From Verrucomicrobiaceae bacterium (GTDB taxonomy: Bacteria; Verrucomicrobiota; Verrucomicrobiia; Verrucomicrobiales; Verrucomicrobiaceae), in contig JAIXSY010000042.1 of the NCBI GenBank assembly GCA_027484445.1, positions 62,001-126,000 on the forward strand: 64,000 bases of DNA, in the 5' to 3' direction. Below, one piece after another: positions 53,695-62,110 of the stretch (positions within the stretch are counted from its first letter, which is position 1; each line of letters opens with the position of its first letter). Made by a program: the position numbers and the translations under genes. Below the pieces are notes generated by a model. It made no database searches, was not told the DNA's origin, and saw only the letters and a program-made list of their open reading frames with translations.

Positions 53695-54381
53695 TCATTC
53701 TTGGACGAGAGCGCCGTTTCGAAGGATCAAACGACGGTCACCGCGCTTGGCAAGCTGCTGATCGTGAGTCACGACGACTAGCGTTTTGCGGCTTTCTTCC
53801 ACGACCTGGAGGAGCATGTCGATGACGCCTGCTCCGGTCGAGGCATCCAGGTTACCTGTGGGCTCATCGGCGTAAAGGATGCCAGGATCATTGATCAGCG
53901 CGCGGGCAATGGCCACACGCTGCTGCTCACCACCGGAAAGCTCGGTGGGTAGGTGATCCAGTCGCTGAGTCAAGCCGACGCGGTCGAGCAGCTCACGAGC
54001 ACGGGCCTCGGCCTTTTTGCCGCCGATCATGGCGGGCAGGCAGACATTTTCCAGAGCCGTCAATTCTGGCAGCAGGAAGTAGTGCTGAAAGACAAAGCCC
54101 ATGGTCTGATTGCGCAAGACAGCACGTGCTTTGGCCGGGCCGTGGTAGAGGGAGGTGCCATGCACGAGCACATCGCCGCGGGTGGGTTTTTCCAGTCCAC
54201 CGAGCACGTAGAGCAGGGTGGTTTTGCCTGCGCCAGACTGGCCGCAGAGGAAGATGCGCTCACCGGCCTGAACCTCTAGATTCACGCCCTTGAGTACAGG
54301 CAGGTCGTGGCCCGCGAGGTGATAGGTGCGGTGCACATCGACGGCAGAGAGCGGAGCGGCAGTGGCTGGGGAATGGGCCAT
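53695..54381 (-). CDS. LolD-type ABC transporter ATP-binding protein (no permease adjacent)
   Basis: The ~228-residue ATPase has Walker A GQSGAGKTT, Q-loop FVFQHYFLLPELTA, signature LSGGEQQRVAIARA, Walker B LYADEPTGNLDAST and H-loop VVTHDQQLA, with the LolD-specific HxLxLPxLKGV-like start (HDLPVLKGVNLEVQAGE). LolD releases lipoproteins from the inner membrane with LolC/E permeases, which are not in the window. ATG 54381 is preferred: the longer frame to 54531 crosses the divergent promoter region and lacks homology. It ends convergent with the DUF4175 gene. Confidence 0.9.
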   Translation of the reverse strand: MAHSPATAAPLSAVDVHRTYHLAGHDLPVLKGVNLEVQAGERIFLCGQSGAGKTTLLYVLGGLEKPTRGDVLVHGTSLYHGPAKARAVLRNQTMGFVFQHYFLLPELTALENVCLPAMIGGKKAEARARELLDRVGLTQRLDHLPTELSGGEQQRVAIARALINDPGILYADEPTGNLDASTGAGVIDMLLQVVEESRKTLVVVTHDQQLAKRGDRRLILRNGALVQE

Positions 54382-54505
54382 GGTTAGCGGCAGGTCTAGG
54401 CTGCGCTGCCTAGGCTGGCAAGGACAGCTTCTGGAATGCTTCCCGTGATGGACAGCAGGCGATTTCTCCCCACCATTCGCGCCCCTTCCCAGCCTTCGCC
54501 ACCTT

Positions 54506-55264
54506 TTGAAGCCTCTCGTTCTCATTCCCACCTACAATACCGGACGCATCCTGCCCCAGACCGTGCAGGCCGTGCTGGCGCAGTGGCATGATGTCTGGGT
54601 GGTGGTGGATGGCAGTCTTGACGGCAGTGCGGACCTGCTGCGTCCGCTGGAGGCAGCCTATCCTGGCTTGAAGGTCATCCGACGTGAAAAAAATGCGGGC
54701 AAGGGTGAGGCGGTCTTGCATGGGGTGAAACTGGCCGAAAAGGCTGGCTTTACCCATGTGCTGACGATTGACGCGGATGGTCAGCATCCTGCTGAGCAAA
54801 TTCCCGCCTATCTTGAGCTCATGAAGGCTCATCCAGAGGCAGCCCTGATGGGGCGGCCCGTGTTTGGGCCCGAGGCACCGCAGCTGCGCGTGCAGGGGCG
54901 GAAGATTTCGAATGCTTGGGCCAATCTAGAGACGCTCGGCTGGGGCATCCCGGATTCCCTTTTTGGAATGCGGCTGTATCCCATTGCTGCCCTGCTGCGC
55001 GCTTTTCGCGGCACGCTGTGGGCACGACGTTTTGATTACGATACGGAAATCGCTGTGCGCCTTGCCTGGCAGGGGGTGCCCATGGTGGAGGTTCCGACGC
55101 CGGTGCGCTACCTGAGTCGGGAGGAAGGTGGCGTCTCTCAGTTCCGCTACGTGCGGGACAATTCGCTGCTGACCTGGATGCATTTTCGCCTCCTGCTCGG
55201 CTTCTTCTGGCGCTTTCCTTTTCTCCTGCTGCGCAGGAAGCCAAGCTCAAGCTCGCCCTCATGA
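54506..55264 (+). CDS. Family 2 glycosyltransferase
   Basis: The 252-residue protein is a GT2-type glycosyltransferase. The start PLVLIPTYNTGR is the nucleotide-binding strand, VVDGSLDGS and the DADGQH motif (TIDADGQHP) supply the metal-binding Asp residues, and FDYDTEIAVRL is a later catalytic segment. The C-terminus has a hydrophobic stretch (MHFRLLLGFFWRFPFLLL) that likely attaches it to the membrane, as in polyprenyl-phosphate sugar transferases. The start is a TTG at 54506; no nearby ATG gives the full N-terminus. Its stop overlaps the next gene's ATG (ATGA), so both are co-translated. The region upstream is shared with the divergent LolD gene. Confidence 0.88.
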   Translation: MKPLVLIPTYNTGRILPQTVQAVLAQWHDVWVVVDGSLDGSADLLRPLEAAYPGLKVIRREKNAGKGEAVLHGVKLAEKAGFTHVLTIDADGQHPAEQIPAYLELMKAHPEAALMGRPVFGPEAPQLRVQGRKISNAWANLETLGWGIPDSLFGMRLYPIAALLRAFRGTLWARRFDYDTEIAVRLAWQGVPMVEVPTPVRYLSREEGGVSQFRYVRDNSLLTWMHFRLLLGFFWRFPFLLLRRKPSSSSPS

Positions 55265-55926
55265 CTGCATGCACGCCCAGCCTGAAGGCTCTGGATGCCA
55301 TCGCCCGTCTGTGTGCGCGGCGTTGGGACTACCATTACACCCGCGCGAAGCTTCGCAGCGATCCCGTGTATGGCGCGGTGACAGAGGCATTGCAGGGCAC
55401 CTCGCTGCCCGTGCTCGACATTGGTTGTGGCATTGGCCTGCTGGGGCATTACCTAAAGGCCTGTGGGCATTCGGTGCCGTTGATGGGTTTTGATTACGAT
55501 GAGCGGAAAATCCGCTCAGCGCGGCACATGGCGGCAGGTGCTGGTCACACGGACATGTCTTTCAGCGCAGGTGATGCCCGAACGGAAATGCCCGATTTTT
55601 CCGGGCATGTGGTCATCCTGGACATCTTGCAGTTCTTCACGCCGCAGGAGCAGACGTCCCTGCTAGCCGCAGCCGCAGCTCGTGTGGCTTCAGGCGGTCG
55701 ATTGATCATTCGCTCGACTTTGCGCGATGATTCGTGGCGCTTTCAGGTTACGGTGCTGGGCGATCATGTGGCCAAACTCAGCCGCTGGATGAAAGCCAGC
55801 CCGACCAGCTATCCCGATGCCGAACAGATCCGCCGTCCGCTGGAGCAGGCAGGACTCACCGTGAGTCTCCGCCCGCTTTGGGGGGGCACGCCTTTCAACA
55901 ACTACCTGATCATCGGCCAGCGCTAA
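55261..55926 (+). CDS. Class I SAM-dependent methyltransferase
   Basis: The 221-residue protein has the SAM-binding motif LDIGCGIGLLGHYL near residue 45 and a second-strand motif MGFDYDERKI. A DARTEMPDFSGHVVILDILQFF region (motif III/IV) follows. The substrate is not clear. ATGA overlap with the glycosyltransferase suggests they act on the same glycolipid or pigment-like compound. The length is normal for the class. It is convergent with pdxH. Confidence 0.88.
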   Translation: MTACTPSLKALDAIARLCARRWDYHYTRAKLRSDPVYGAVTEALQGTSLPVLDIGCGIGLLGHYLKACGHSVPLMGFDYDERKIRSARHMAAGAGHTDMSFSAGDARTEMPDFSGHVVILDILQFFTPQEQTSLLAAAAARVASGGRLIIRSTLRDDSWRFQVTVLGDHVAKLSRWMKASPTSYPDAEQIRRPLEQAGLTVSLRPLWGGTPFNNYLIIGQR

Positions 55927-55936
55927 GGGTCAGCTC

Positions 55937-56593
55937 TCATGGGCTGAGCCGTTCGATGCGCCAGCTACCGTCTTCCTGCCGCGTGTAGCGGATGCGATCA
56001 TGCAGGCGACTGGGACGGCCCTGCCAGAACTCGATTTCATGCGGCAGCAGCCGATAACCGCCCCAGTTCGGCGGGCAGGGGATGTCAGCCTGGGCAAAAC
56101 GCGCTTCCATGTCCTGGAGACGCTGTTCAAGCCAGCCACGATCGGGGATCACGCGGCTTTGCTCAGATACCCAGGCTCCCAATTGGTGACCGCGTGGGCG
56201 CACCGAGAAGTAGCTCTCGGCTTCACCGCGAGGCAGCTTTTCCACCTTGCCGCGCAGACTGACCTGGTGGTGGCGTAGGGTCCAGAGGAAGACCGCAGCC
56301 GCCCGGGGGTTTGCCTCGATCTCTGCGCCTTTGCGGCTGTCGTGATTGGTGAAAAAATGGAAGCCGCCCTGCGCATCCAGACCTTTCAGCAGCACCGTGC
56401 GGGCAGTTGGAAAGCCATCCAAGCCATGCGTGGCCAGGGTCATGGCGTTCGGTTCTGGCAGTTGGTGAGTCAGGGCATCTTCCAGCCAGGCATGAAAGAG
56501 CAAAAGCGGGTCGGCAGGCAGCTTGTCCTCGGTCAGATTGTCGAGCTCATAGCTCACGCGCAGGTCGCGCAGGGTGTTTGGGGGGAAATCCAT
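55937..56593 (-). CDS. pdxH: Pyridoxamine 5'-phosphate oxidase
   Basis: This FMN enzyme converts pyridoxine- or pyridoxamine-5'-phosphate to pyridoxal-5'-phosphate. The 218-residue product (the same length as E. coli PdxH) begins MDFPPNTLRDLRVSYE. It has NAMTLATHGLDGFPTARTVLLKGLDAQGGFHFFTNHDSRKG, SYFSVRPRGHQLGAWVSEQS, and the end YRLLPHEIEFWQGRPSRLHDRIRY with RIERLSP. FMN- and PLP-binding residues look intact. ATG 56593 or 56596 is preferred; a longer frame to 56656 adds 20 residues without homology. It is divergent from hpt. Confidence 0.96.
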   Translation of the reverse strand: MDFPPNTLRDLRVSYELDNLTEDKLPADPLLLFHAWLEDALTHQLPEPNAMTLATHGLDGFPTARTVLLKGLDAQGGFHFFTNHDSRKGAEIEANPRAAAVFLWTLRHHQVSLRGKVEKLPRGEAESYFSVRPRGHQLGAWVSEQSRVIPDRGWLEQRLQDMEARFAQADIPCPPNWGGYRLLPHEIEFWQGRPSRLHDRIRYTRQEDGSWRIERLSP

Positions 56594-56670
56594 CATGGCA
56601 GAGAGAGAAGAAACGTGCGTCGAGCCGTTGCGGCCATCCCAGGTTTGCGCCTTCATGCAGCGCTTTTGTC

Positions 56671-57213
56671 ATGCCTGCCCCGACTGGAATTTTGAGCGAC
56701 CTCGACCGCGTGCTGCTCAGCGCGGAGGAAATCCATGCCCGCGTGGCAGACATGGCGCGGCAGATCAGTGCGGACTATGCTGGGCAGCTGATCACGGTGG
56801 TCGTGCTCATGGATGGGGCCTTGTTCTTCGTCGCGGACTTGCTGCGCCAGATCGATCTGCCCATCCGTCTCGTGACGCTGGGCGCCAGCAGTTACCACGG
56901 CGGCACTCAATCGAGCGGTCAAGTGCGCCTGCAATGGCCCTCCGGCGTGTCTTTCCAGGGGCAGCATGTGCTGCTGCTCGACGACATTTTGGACACTGGC
57001 CTGACTCTGGCAGCACTGCACGAGCGACTGCAGGCGGAATCGCCTGGTAGCCTTCGAACGGGCGTGTTGCTGAGCAAAAAGCGACCACGTGCCAGCGTGT
57101 GTGCCATCGACTACTGCGGATTTGAGATCGAGGACGAGTTCGTCGTCGGTTACGGCATGGATTACCAAGGTCGTTTTCGCAACCTGCCCTGCATCGGCAT
57201 CCTGAAGCCATGA
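56671..57213 (+). CDS. hpt: Hypoxanthine phosphoribosyltransferase
   Basis: This purine salvage enzyme adds phosphoribosyl from PRPP to hypoxanthine or guanine. The 180-residue product has VVVLMDGALFFVADLLRQI, the PRPP-binding motif VLLLDDILDTGLTL, and YCGFEIEDEFVVGYGMDYQGRFRNLPCIGIL at the C-terminus, all typical. ATG 56671 is chosen over the longer frame from 56407, which is out of context. Its stop overlaps the moaD start (ATGA), so the two are coupled, an unusual pairing. Confidence 0.94.
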   Translation: MPAPTGILSDLDRVLLSAEEIHARVADMARQISADYAGQLITVVVLMDGALFFVADLLRQIDLPIRLVTLGASSYHGGTQSSGQVRLQWPSGVSFQGQHVLLLDDILDTGLTLAALHERLQAESPGSLRTGVLLSKKRPRASVCAIDYCGFEIEDEFVVGYGMDYQGRFRNLPCIGILKP

Positions 57214-57455
57214 AGCTGCGCGTGCTATTTTTTTCCATCCTCAAGGACATCACCGGCTGCGAGGAGGTGGACTGGACCTGCCCAACGGGAAGTGATGTGG
57301 CCTGGCTGCTGGAGCAGTTGTTTGAAAAATGGCCCGCCCTGCGCCCCTGGGACTCCAGCTTGCTGTTGGCTGTGAATTGCACCTACGTGAACCGCCGTGA
57401 GCCTTTGCTGGATGGCTGCGAAGTGGCGATCATGCCTCCCGTGCAGGGAGGCTGA
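57210..57455 (+). CDS. moaD: Molybdopterin synthase sulfur-carrier subunit (MoaD-like)
   Basis: The 81-residue ubiquitin-fold protein ends in the Gly-Gly tail (PPVQGG) that is thiocarboxylated and carries sulfur to molybdopterin precursor Z. The strand order and the VNCTYVNRREPLLDGCEVAIMPPV stretch match MoaD. The partner MoaE and other moa genes are not in the window. It overlaps the hpt stop by four bases, and its own stop is followed by the convergent PQQ-propeller gene. Confidence 0.9.
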   Translation: MKLRVLFFSILKDITGCEEVDWTCPTGSDVAWLLEQLFEKWPALRPWDSSLLLAVNCTYVNRREPLLDGCEVAIMPPVQGG

Positions 57456-57485
57456 GGATCAGGGCCCGCACGGAATCGAGCGATC

Positions 57486-58778
57486 TTATTGGCCCACGAT
57501 GCAGTAAACCGCCTTGTCGCTGCGCAGGATCATGCGGTCCCCGATGATGGCAGGCGTGCCATGGAACTGCGAATCATCCAGCGGAGGGATGCTGGCAAGC
57601 TTTTCGAAGCTGGGTTTGGCGCGCAGGATGAAAGTGCCGTTCCTGCGAGAGACCGCGTAGAGCTTGTCCCCGATGAGCACGGGCGAGGCATAGAAGGGTT
57701 TGCCACCTCGGCCACGGCCACTGCCACTTTCGATGACACGCTCGCGATAGACCTCGCGGCCTGTCTTGGCCTCCATGCAGAGAGCGAAGCCAGCGTCATT
57801 GACGACATAAAGATGCCCCTCATGCAGCACAGGCGTGGGCACGTAGCTGCTGGACTTGCTTTGCCACACGATGTGGCTCTGGGTCACATCGCCTTTGCCG
57901 CCCAGCCGAACGGCAGCGCTGCCTTGCGTGGGATAACCTCCAAATAGACAAACGACATCGCCATCCTGGATCAGCGCAGGGGAGATGTTCCCTGGCAGGC
58001 CATGGGTGGCAAACCAGCGCAGCTTGCCAGTGTCGGGATTCAGTCCCCAGATCTCTTGGGCGATGGGAAAGACCAGCTCGGTGCGGCCTTGGTTCTCGAT
58101 GAGGCTCGGCGTGCTGTAGGCGAGCTCGATCATGTCTCCGCCTGCCCGCCAGCGGACTTGGCCAGTCTTTTTGTCCAAAGCTACTAAGGATTTGCTCTCA
58201 TCCGTCGCATTCACGATGACCGTGTCTTGGTAAAGAATCGGGCTGCCGCCAGAGCCCCAGCGCCGCGCACTGGAGCCAGTGCCTAGCGGTGTGTGCCAGA
58301 GCTTCTTGCCCGTCATGTCAAAGGCCAGCGCTCCCGTTTTGCCAAAAAAGACAAACACATGCTCACCATCGCTGACGGGGGTGCTGGTGGCGTAGCCGTG
58401 CTCAGTGATGAAGCCTTGATATTCATCTTCCTGCGCGGTGGAGGGCACCGTCGTCTGCCAGAGCTTTTTGCCCTCCGACAGACTCAGGCAGATCAGGTGC
58501 CGCTCTAGCTTGCTGGCGTCGTTGTTGCCGGGTTCATCCCCGTAACCTGTCCAACACGTCACGAATAGCTTGTCTCCGACGACAATTGGGCTGGAGGACC
58601 CTGGCCCAGGCATCTCAAACGTCCAGGCTAGGTTTTCGCGGTGGGACCACTGCATGGGGATCTTGGCCTGTTCGACCACGGCTGCTCCTTTTGGGCCCAG
58701 GAAGCGCGGCCAATCGGCGGAGTAACTGAGGTGAGGCAGACCGAGAAACAGAAGGGCAAAGGAGAGGCGGAGGTGCAT
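57486..58778 (-). CDS. Secreted PQQ-type beta-propeller protein
   Basis: The 430-residue protein has a signal peptide (MHLRLSFALLFLGLPHLSYSADWPRFLGPKG), the start typical of the planctomycete/verrucomicrobial PQQ-like repeat proteins. Propeller blades recur as short VALDKKTGQVRW-type units: LSLSEGKKLWQT, LAFDMTGKKLWHT, LNPDTGKLRWFA, CMEAKTGREVYRE. It lacks the catalytic residues of quinoprotein dehydrogenases as far as can be seen. The role is probably structural or ligand binding outside the cytoplasmic membrane. It is divergent from the YfiH-like gene. Confidence 0.9.
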   Translation of the reverse strand: MHLRLSFALLFLGLPHLSYSADWPRFLGPKGAAVVEQAKIPMQWSHRENLAWTFEMPGPGSSSPIVVGDKLFVTCWTGYGDEPGNNDASKLERHLICLSLSEGKKLWQTTVPSTAQEDEYQGFITEHGYATSTPVSDGEHVFVFFGKTGALAFDMTGKKLWHTPLGTGSSARRWGSGGSPILYQDTVIVNATDESKSLVALDKKTGQVRWRAGGDMIELAYSTPSLIENQGRTELVFPIAQEIWGLNPDTGKLRWFATHGLPGNISPALIQDGDVVCLFGGYPTQGSAAVRLGGKGDVTQSHIVWQSKSSSYVPTPVLHEGHLYVVNDAGFALCMEAKTGREVYRERVIESGSGRGRGGKPFYASPVLIGDKLYAVSRRNGTFILRAKPSFEKLASIPPLDDSQFHGTPAIIGDRMILRSDKAVYCIVGQ

Positions 58779-58897
58779 GGCGTGCGGTTTGAAGTCTGGA
58801 AACGCGCGCCGGTTGCGCGCTGATCGTGCTTTTTGCCATTCGTTCCCAGTCCGCCTTCTTGCGTGCGAAGCAGCGTCTTTTGTGCCATCGCTGTGGC

Positions 58898-59557
58898 ATG
58901 GATGATCCCCTATGGATGACCTTTCCCCTGCTGGATGCCTTGCCCGGCTTTGTCCACCGCTTCACCCTGCGCCACCCAACGATTCCGGTGGATGCAGAGC
59001 GCGCGGAGGTGGTCGAGCGGCTTTGGGCCTGGCACCGTGAGCAGGCGGAGGCCATGGGCTTCGCGCCCGAGTCACTCTGCATCGCGGAGCAGGTGCATGG
59101 CCGTGGTGTCGCTGTGGTGCACGAGGCACCGGACCAGCCGATTCCGCAGGTGGATGGCATCATCGCAGGGCGGCCCGGCCTACTCATCGGAATCTATGTG
59201 GCCGATTGCGGGGCCATCTACCTCGCTGATCCGGTCAGTGGTGCTTGGGGGGTGCTTCACTCCGGGAAAAAAGGTTCCGAGCTCGGCATCGCTGAGGTGG
59301 GCATCCGAGTCATGCAGGAGCACTTTGGGGCCAAGCCTGAAAACATCCGCGTTCAGCTAGCCCCTTGCATTCGCCCTCCTGCGTATGAGATCGATTTCGC
59401 TGCCCAGATTCGTCAGAGTTGCCTAGCGGCGGGCATCCAGCCGATGCATTATCAGGACTGCGGCATCTGCACAAGTTCAGACCCGGCCCGCTACTATTCC
59501 TACCGGCAGGAAAAAGGGCGCACGGGGCGCATGTTGGCCCTGCTGGGGCGGCCATGA
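58898..59557 (+). CDS. YfiH/LACC1-type (polyphenol oxidase family) protein, multi-purine nucleoside phosphorylase-like
   Basis: The ~219-residue protein belongs to the DUF152/YfiH family, whose members act on purine nucleosides. Zinc-site pieces are AEQVHGRG, IYVADCGAIYLADP and GVLHSGKKGSE. In the usual family the last reads HAGWRGT, so Trp-Arg is replaced by Lys-Lys here. The C-terminus has APCIRPPAYEID and DCGICTSS, then YYSYRQEKGRTGRM. ATG 58898 is chosen over 58826, whose leader looks intergenic. Its stop overlaps the start of the solute-binding gene by four bases (ATGA). Confidence 0.85.
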   Translation: MDDPLWMTFPLLDALPGFVHRFTLRHPTIPVDAERAEVVERLWAWHREQAEAMGFAPESLCIAEQVHGRGVAVVHEAPDQPIPQVDGIIAGRPGLLIGIYVADCGAIYLADPVSGAWGVLHSGKKGSELGIAEVGIRVMQEHFGAKPENIRVQLAPCIRPPAYEIDFAAQIRQSCLAAGIQPMHYQDCGICTSSDPARYYSYRQEKGRTGRMLALLGRP

Positions 59558-61281
59558 GCAGTTCTCTGCCTCGTTGCTTCAAGCTTGCTCCTTTCGCTCT
59601 TTCCATTTTGGATCAAAAACCTCCCCTCATGGCTCTCGCCTCTACCCTTTACACTTGGCGCAAAGAAGCTGCCGTCGTCTCTGCGCTGCTGGTGACGCTG
59701 GTGGGGCCGTTTTGGCTGAAGCCCAAGGACAGCACGGCCCCGGCGCGCTACGATCGTCGCTTGGTCATCTTGACCCCGCACCATGAGTCGATTCGTGATG
59801 AGTTTGGCCGTGCCTTTGCCAGAGAATGGAAGGCCCGCACCGGGCAGGTGGTCTTCATCGACTGGCGGGTGCCTGGTGGCACCTCTGAGATCGCGGTGAT
59901 GCTGAAGTCGGAATACACCGCCGCATTTCAGCAATACTGGACGGAGACCCTGGGCCGTGTGTGGACGCCACAGGCCGCTCAGGCCTGCCTGAATGCCAAA
60001 GCCCCACCTGAAGATCCCGCCCGCGTGGCCTTTTTGGCTTCACCCGTGGGCATCGGTGTGGATCTTTTTTTTGGCGGTGGAGCCTTCGACTTTCAGATCC
60101 AGGCTGACGCGGGCACCCTCGTCGCCGAGGCAGGGCAGGGCACCGGCTTGACGGGATTGCGAAACAAACACCCTGAATGGTTCAGCGAGTCGGTCATCCC
60201 CGAAAAGCTCAGCGGTGAGCCCTTTCGTGATCCCAAGGACCGCTGGTGCGGCACTTGCCTGTCGAGCTTTGGCATCGTCTTCAATCGGGATGTGTTGCGC
60301 CGACTCGGCATCGAGCGTGATCTGAAGCAGTGGAGTGACCTCGCTGATCCACGCCTTCAGGGCATGGTCGCGCTGGCCGATCCAGGTCGCAGCAGTTCAG
60401 TGACCAAGGCCTTTGAAATGCTGATCCAGCAGGAGATGCAAAATGAGCTAGGTAGAATCCTGCATGAACCGAAACTGCTGAAGCCTGAAGAGCAGGAACC
60501 CGCTGCCGTCGAGCGCGGCTGGTTGAATGGACTGTCCCTCATCCAGCGCATCAGCGCGAATGCACGCTACTTCAGCGATACCTCCACCAAGATCCCACTG
60601 GATGTGCTGCGAGGTGATGCCGCAGCGGGCATGTGCATCGACTTCTACGGCAGATCGGCAGAGGAATCGGTGCGCAAGGCGGATGGCACATCGCGGGTCG
60701 GCTTCATCATGCCGGTCGGAGGCACCTCGATCAGTGTGGACCCCATCGCCATGATGCGGGGCGCACCGGATGCCGAGCTAGCCACGGCCTTCATGGAATT
60801 CGTCCTCAGTCAAAAAGGCCAGACACTCTGGGGTTACCGTGCCGGTCAGCCTGGCGGCCCTGAAAAGCTCGCTCTCCGTCGCCTTCCCGTGCGTCGTGAC
60901 CTTTACCAGAGTCCGCACCTGGAGCGCATGAGTGATGGTCACGAGATGCCCTATGACAAAGCGCGCGCCTTTACCTACCGAAGCGAGTGGACTGCCGGAG
61001 CTTTCAGTGCCCTGCGCTTCCTGCTGCGAGTCATCTGTGTGGACACGCATGAGGAACAGCGGGACGCGTGGAAATACCTGTCCCGCAGTGGCTTTCCCCG
61101 CCATGCCAGTGCTGTCTTTCATGACCTGAATCGTGTGCGCTACGATCAGGCGCTGGGCAGCATTAGCGCCACTCTGCGTTCCCGGGATAAGGTCGCGGAA
61201 ACTCGCCTTTCCCGAGAGCTCGGGGAAATGACTCGCCGAAATTATCAGCTTGCCGCCAAGCTAGCTCGGCAAGGAGAGTGA
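59554..61281 (+). CDS. Extracellular solute-binding protein (ABC-type, iron/sulfate-like fold)
   Basis: The ~575-residue protein has an N-terminal hydrophobic segment (EAAVVSALLVTLVGPFWL) acting as signal or anchor, then a periplasmic binding protein. It shows LVILTPHHESIRDEFGRAF, FIDWRVPGGTSEIAVML, the hinge region (CGTCLSSFGIVFNRDVLRRLGI) and VALADPGRSSSVTKAFEML, then GMCIDFYGRSAEES and TSISVDPIAMMRGAPDAELA. That pattern resembles the Fe3+-type binding proteins (family 1/6). The start may be ATG 59554, coupled to the previous gene, or ATG 59629. No ATPase or permease is nearby. A ~100-residue C-terminal part beyond the usual fold (TYRSEWTAGAFSALRFLL) is helical. Confidence 0.82.
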   Translation: MSSSLPRCFKLAPFALSILDQKPPLMALASTLYTWRKEAAVVSALLVTLVGPFWLKPKDSTAPARYDRRLVILTPHHESIRDEFGRAFAREWKARTGQVVFIDWRVPGGTSEIAVMLKSEYTAAFQQYWTETLGRVWTPQAAQACLNAKAPPEDPARVAFLASPVGIGVDLFFGGGAFDFQIQADAGTLVAEAGQGTGLTGLRNKHPEWFSESVIPEKLSGEPFRDPKDRWCGTCLSSFGIVFNRDVLRRLGIERDLKQWSDLADPRLQGMVALADPGRSSSVTKAFEMLIQQEMQNELGRILHEPKLLKPEEQEPAAVERGWLNGLSLIQRISANARYFSDTSTKIPLDVLRGDAAAGMCIDFYGRSAEESVRKADGTSRVGFIMPVGGTSISVDPIAMMRGAPDAELATAFMEFVLSQKGQTLWGYRAGQPGGPEKLALRRLPVRRDLYQSPHLERMSDGHEMPYDKARAFTYRSEWTAGAFSALRFLLRVICVDTHEEQRDAWKYLSRSGFPRHASAVFHDLNRVRYDQALGSISATLRSRDKVAETRLSRELGEMTRRNYQLAAKLARQGE

Positions 61282-61329
61282 TTCCCTGCGTATAAAATTC
61301 ACTTGTTCAGTTTCAACCCGCTTCTGTTG

Positions 61330-62100
61330 ATGCCGCTTCGCCTCCTTCTCGCTCTGCTGCTCCTGCTCACCTTGGTCTCATGCCGCTCGGCCCAGCGGCT
61401 GGTGAAAGCGTTTCCTGCAGAGCCATCCCCCTTTTTGGTTCACGCCAAGGAATTGAAGCGCACGGAGGCTGAAAAATCCCCCTTTCTCCTCGATTGGAAA
61501 AACAAAGATCCGCAAGTGTGGGCTTTGGCCCAAAAGCGCCCGCACATCCACATCGCCCCGGTGAATCTCGATCACTTGCGGCCCATGTCGCGCCCACTTT
61601 CGAAGATCGAAGTCAGCGAAAAATCACGCCAAAAAAACGTGCGCAAGCTAGCGGGTTACTTTCATGAATCGCTGACTCAGGCTTTCCGCAATGCCCCTGA
61701 GGAGCGCAGGGAAGTCATCGACCCGGCAGACAAAAATTCGCTCGTGCTGGAACTGGCCATTGTGGAATTCAACCCCAACCCCATCTTCGGAGGACTGATG
61801 CGCAAAGGCATCAACATTCTTCTCTGGCCGGGCGCGGAAACCGCGGTGTCGCACAAGCTGAAGGGCAACATGGCGATTGAAGGTCGCCTGAAAGACCAAC
61901 GCACGGGCAAGGTGCTCTACGAGTTTGCCGATGCTGAGCAAAATCGCTCAGGCATCATCCTCTACGTGCACGATTACACCACCTACACCTACTTTCGCAA
62001 AGCCTGCCGCGAGTGGTCCAAGCAGATCGAGGAAGTCATCCGCACCGAAGCGGCGGCTGCGGTCAAAGATGGTCCGCCCGCGACTCTACTGCTGTGGTGA
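61330..62100 (+). CDS. DUF3313-like lipoprotein
   Basis: The 256-residue protein has a lipoprotein signal: LLALLLLLTLVSC, where LVSC is a lipobox, so Cys would be lipidated. The rest resembles DUF3313: a beta-rich domain with LVLELAIVEFNPNP, then a linker and KGNMAIEGRLKDQRTGKVLYEFADAEQNR. ATG 61330 is chosen; the frame from 61303 places eight to nine residues before the signal. It may sit in the outer or inner membrane. It follows the solute-binding gene by 48 bp and is convergent with the MurQ fusion. Confidence 0.75.
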   Translation: MPLRLLLALLLLLTLVSCRSAQRLVKAFPAEPSPFLVHAKELKRTEAEKSPFLLDWKNKDPQVWALAQKRPHIHIAPVNLDHLRPMSRPLSKIEVSEKSRQKNVRKLAGYFHESLTQAFRNAPEERREVIDPADKNSLVLELAIVEFNPNPIFGGLMRKGINILLWPGAETAVSHKLKGNMAIEGRLKDQRTGKVLYEFADAEQNRSGIILYVHDYTTYTYFRKACREWSKQIEEVIRTEAAAAVKDGPPATLLLW

Positions 62101-62110
62101 TTTCACACGA

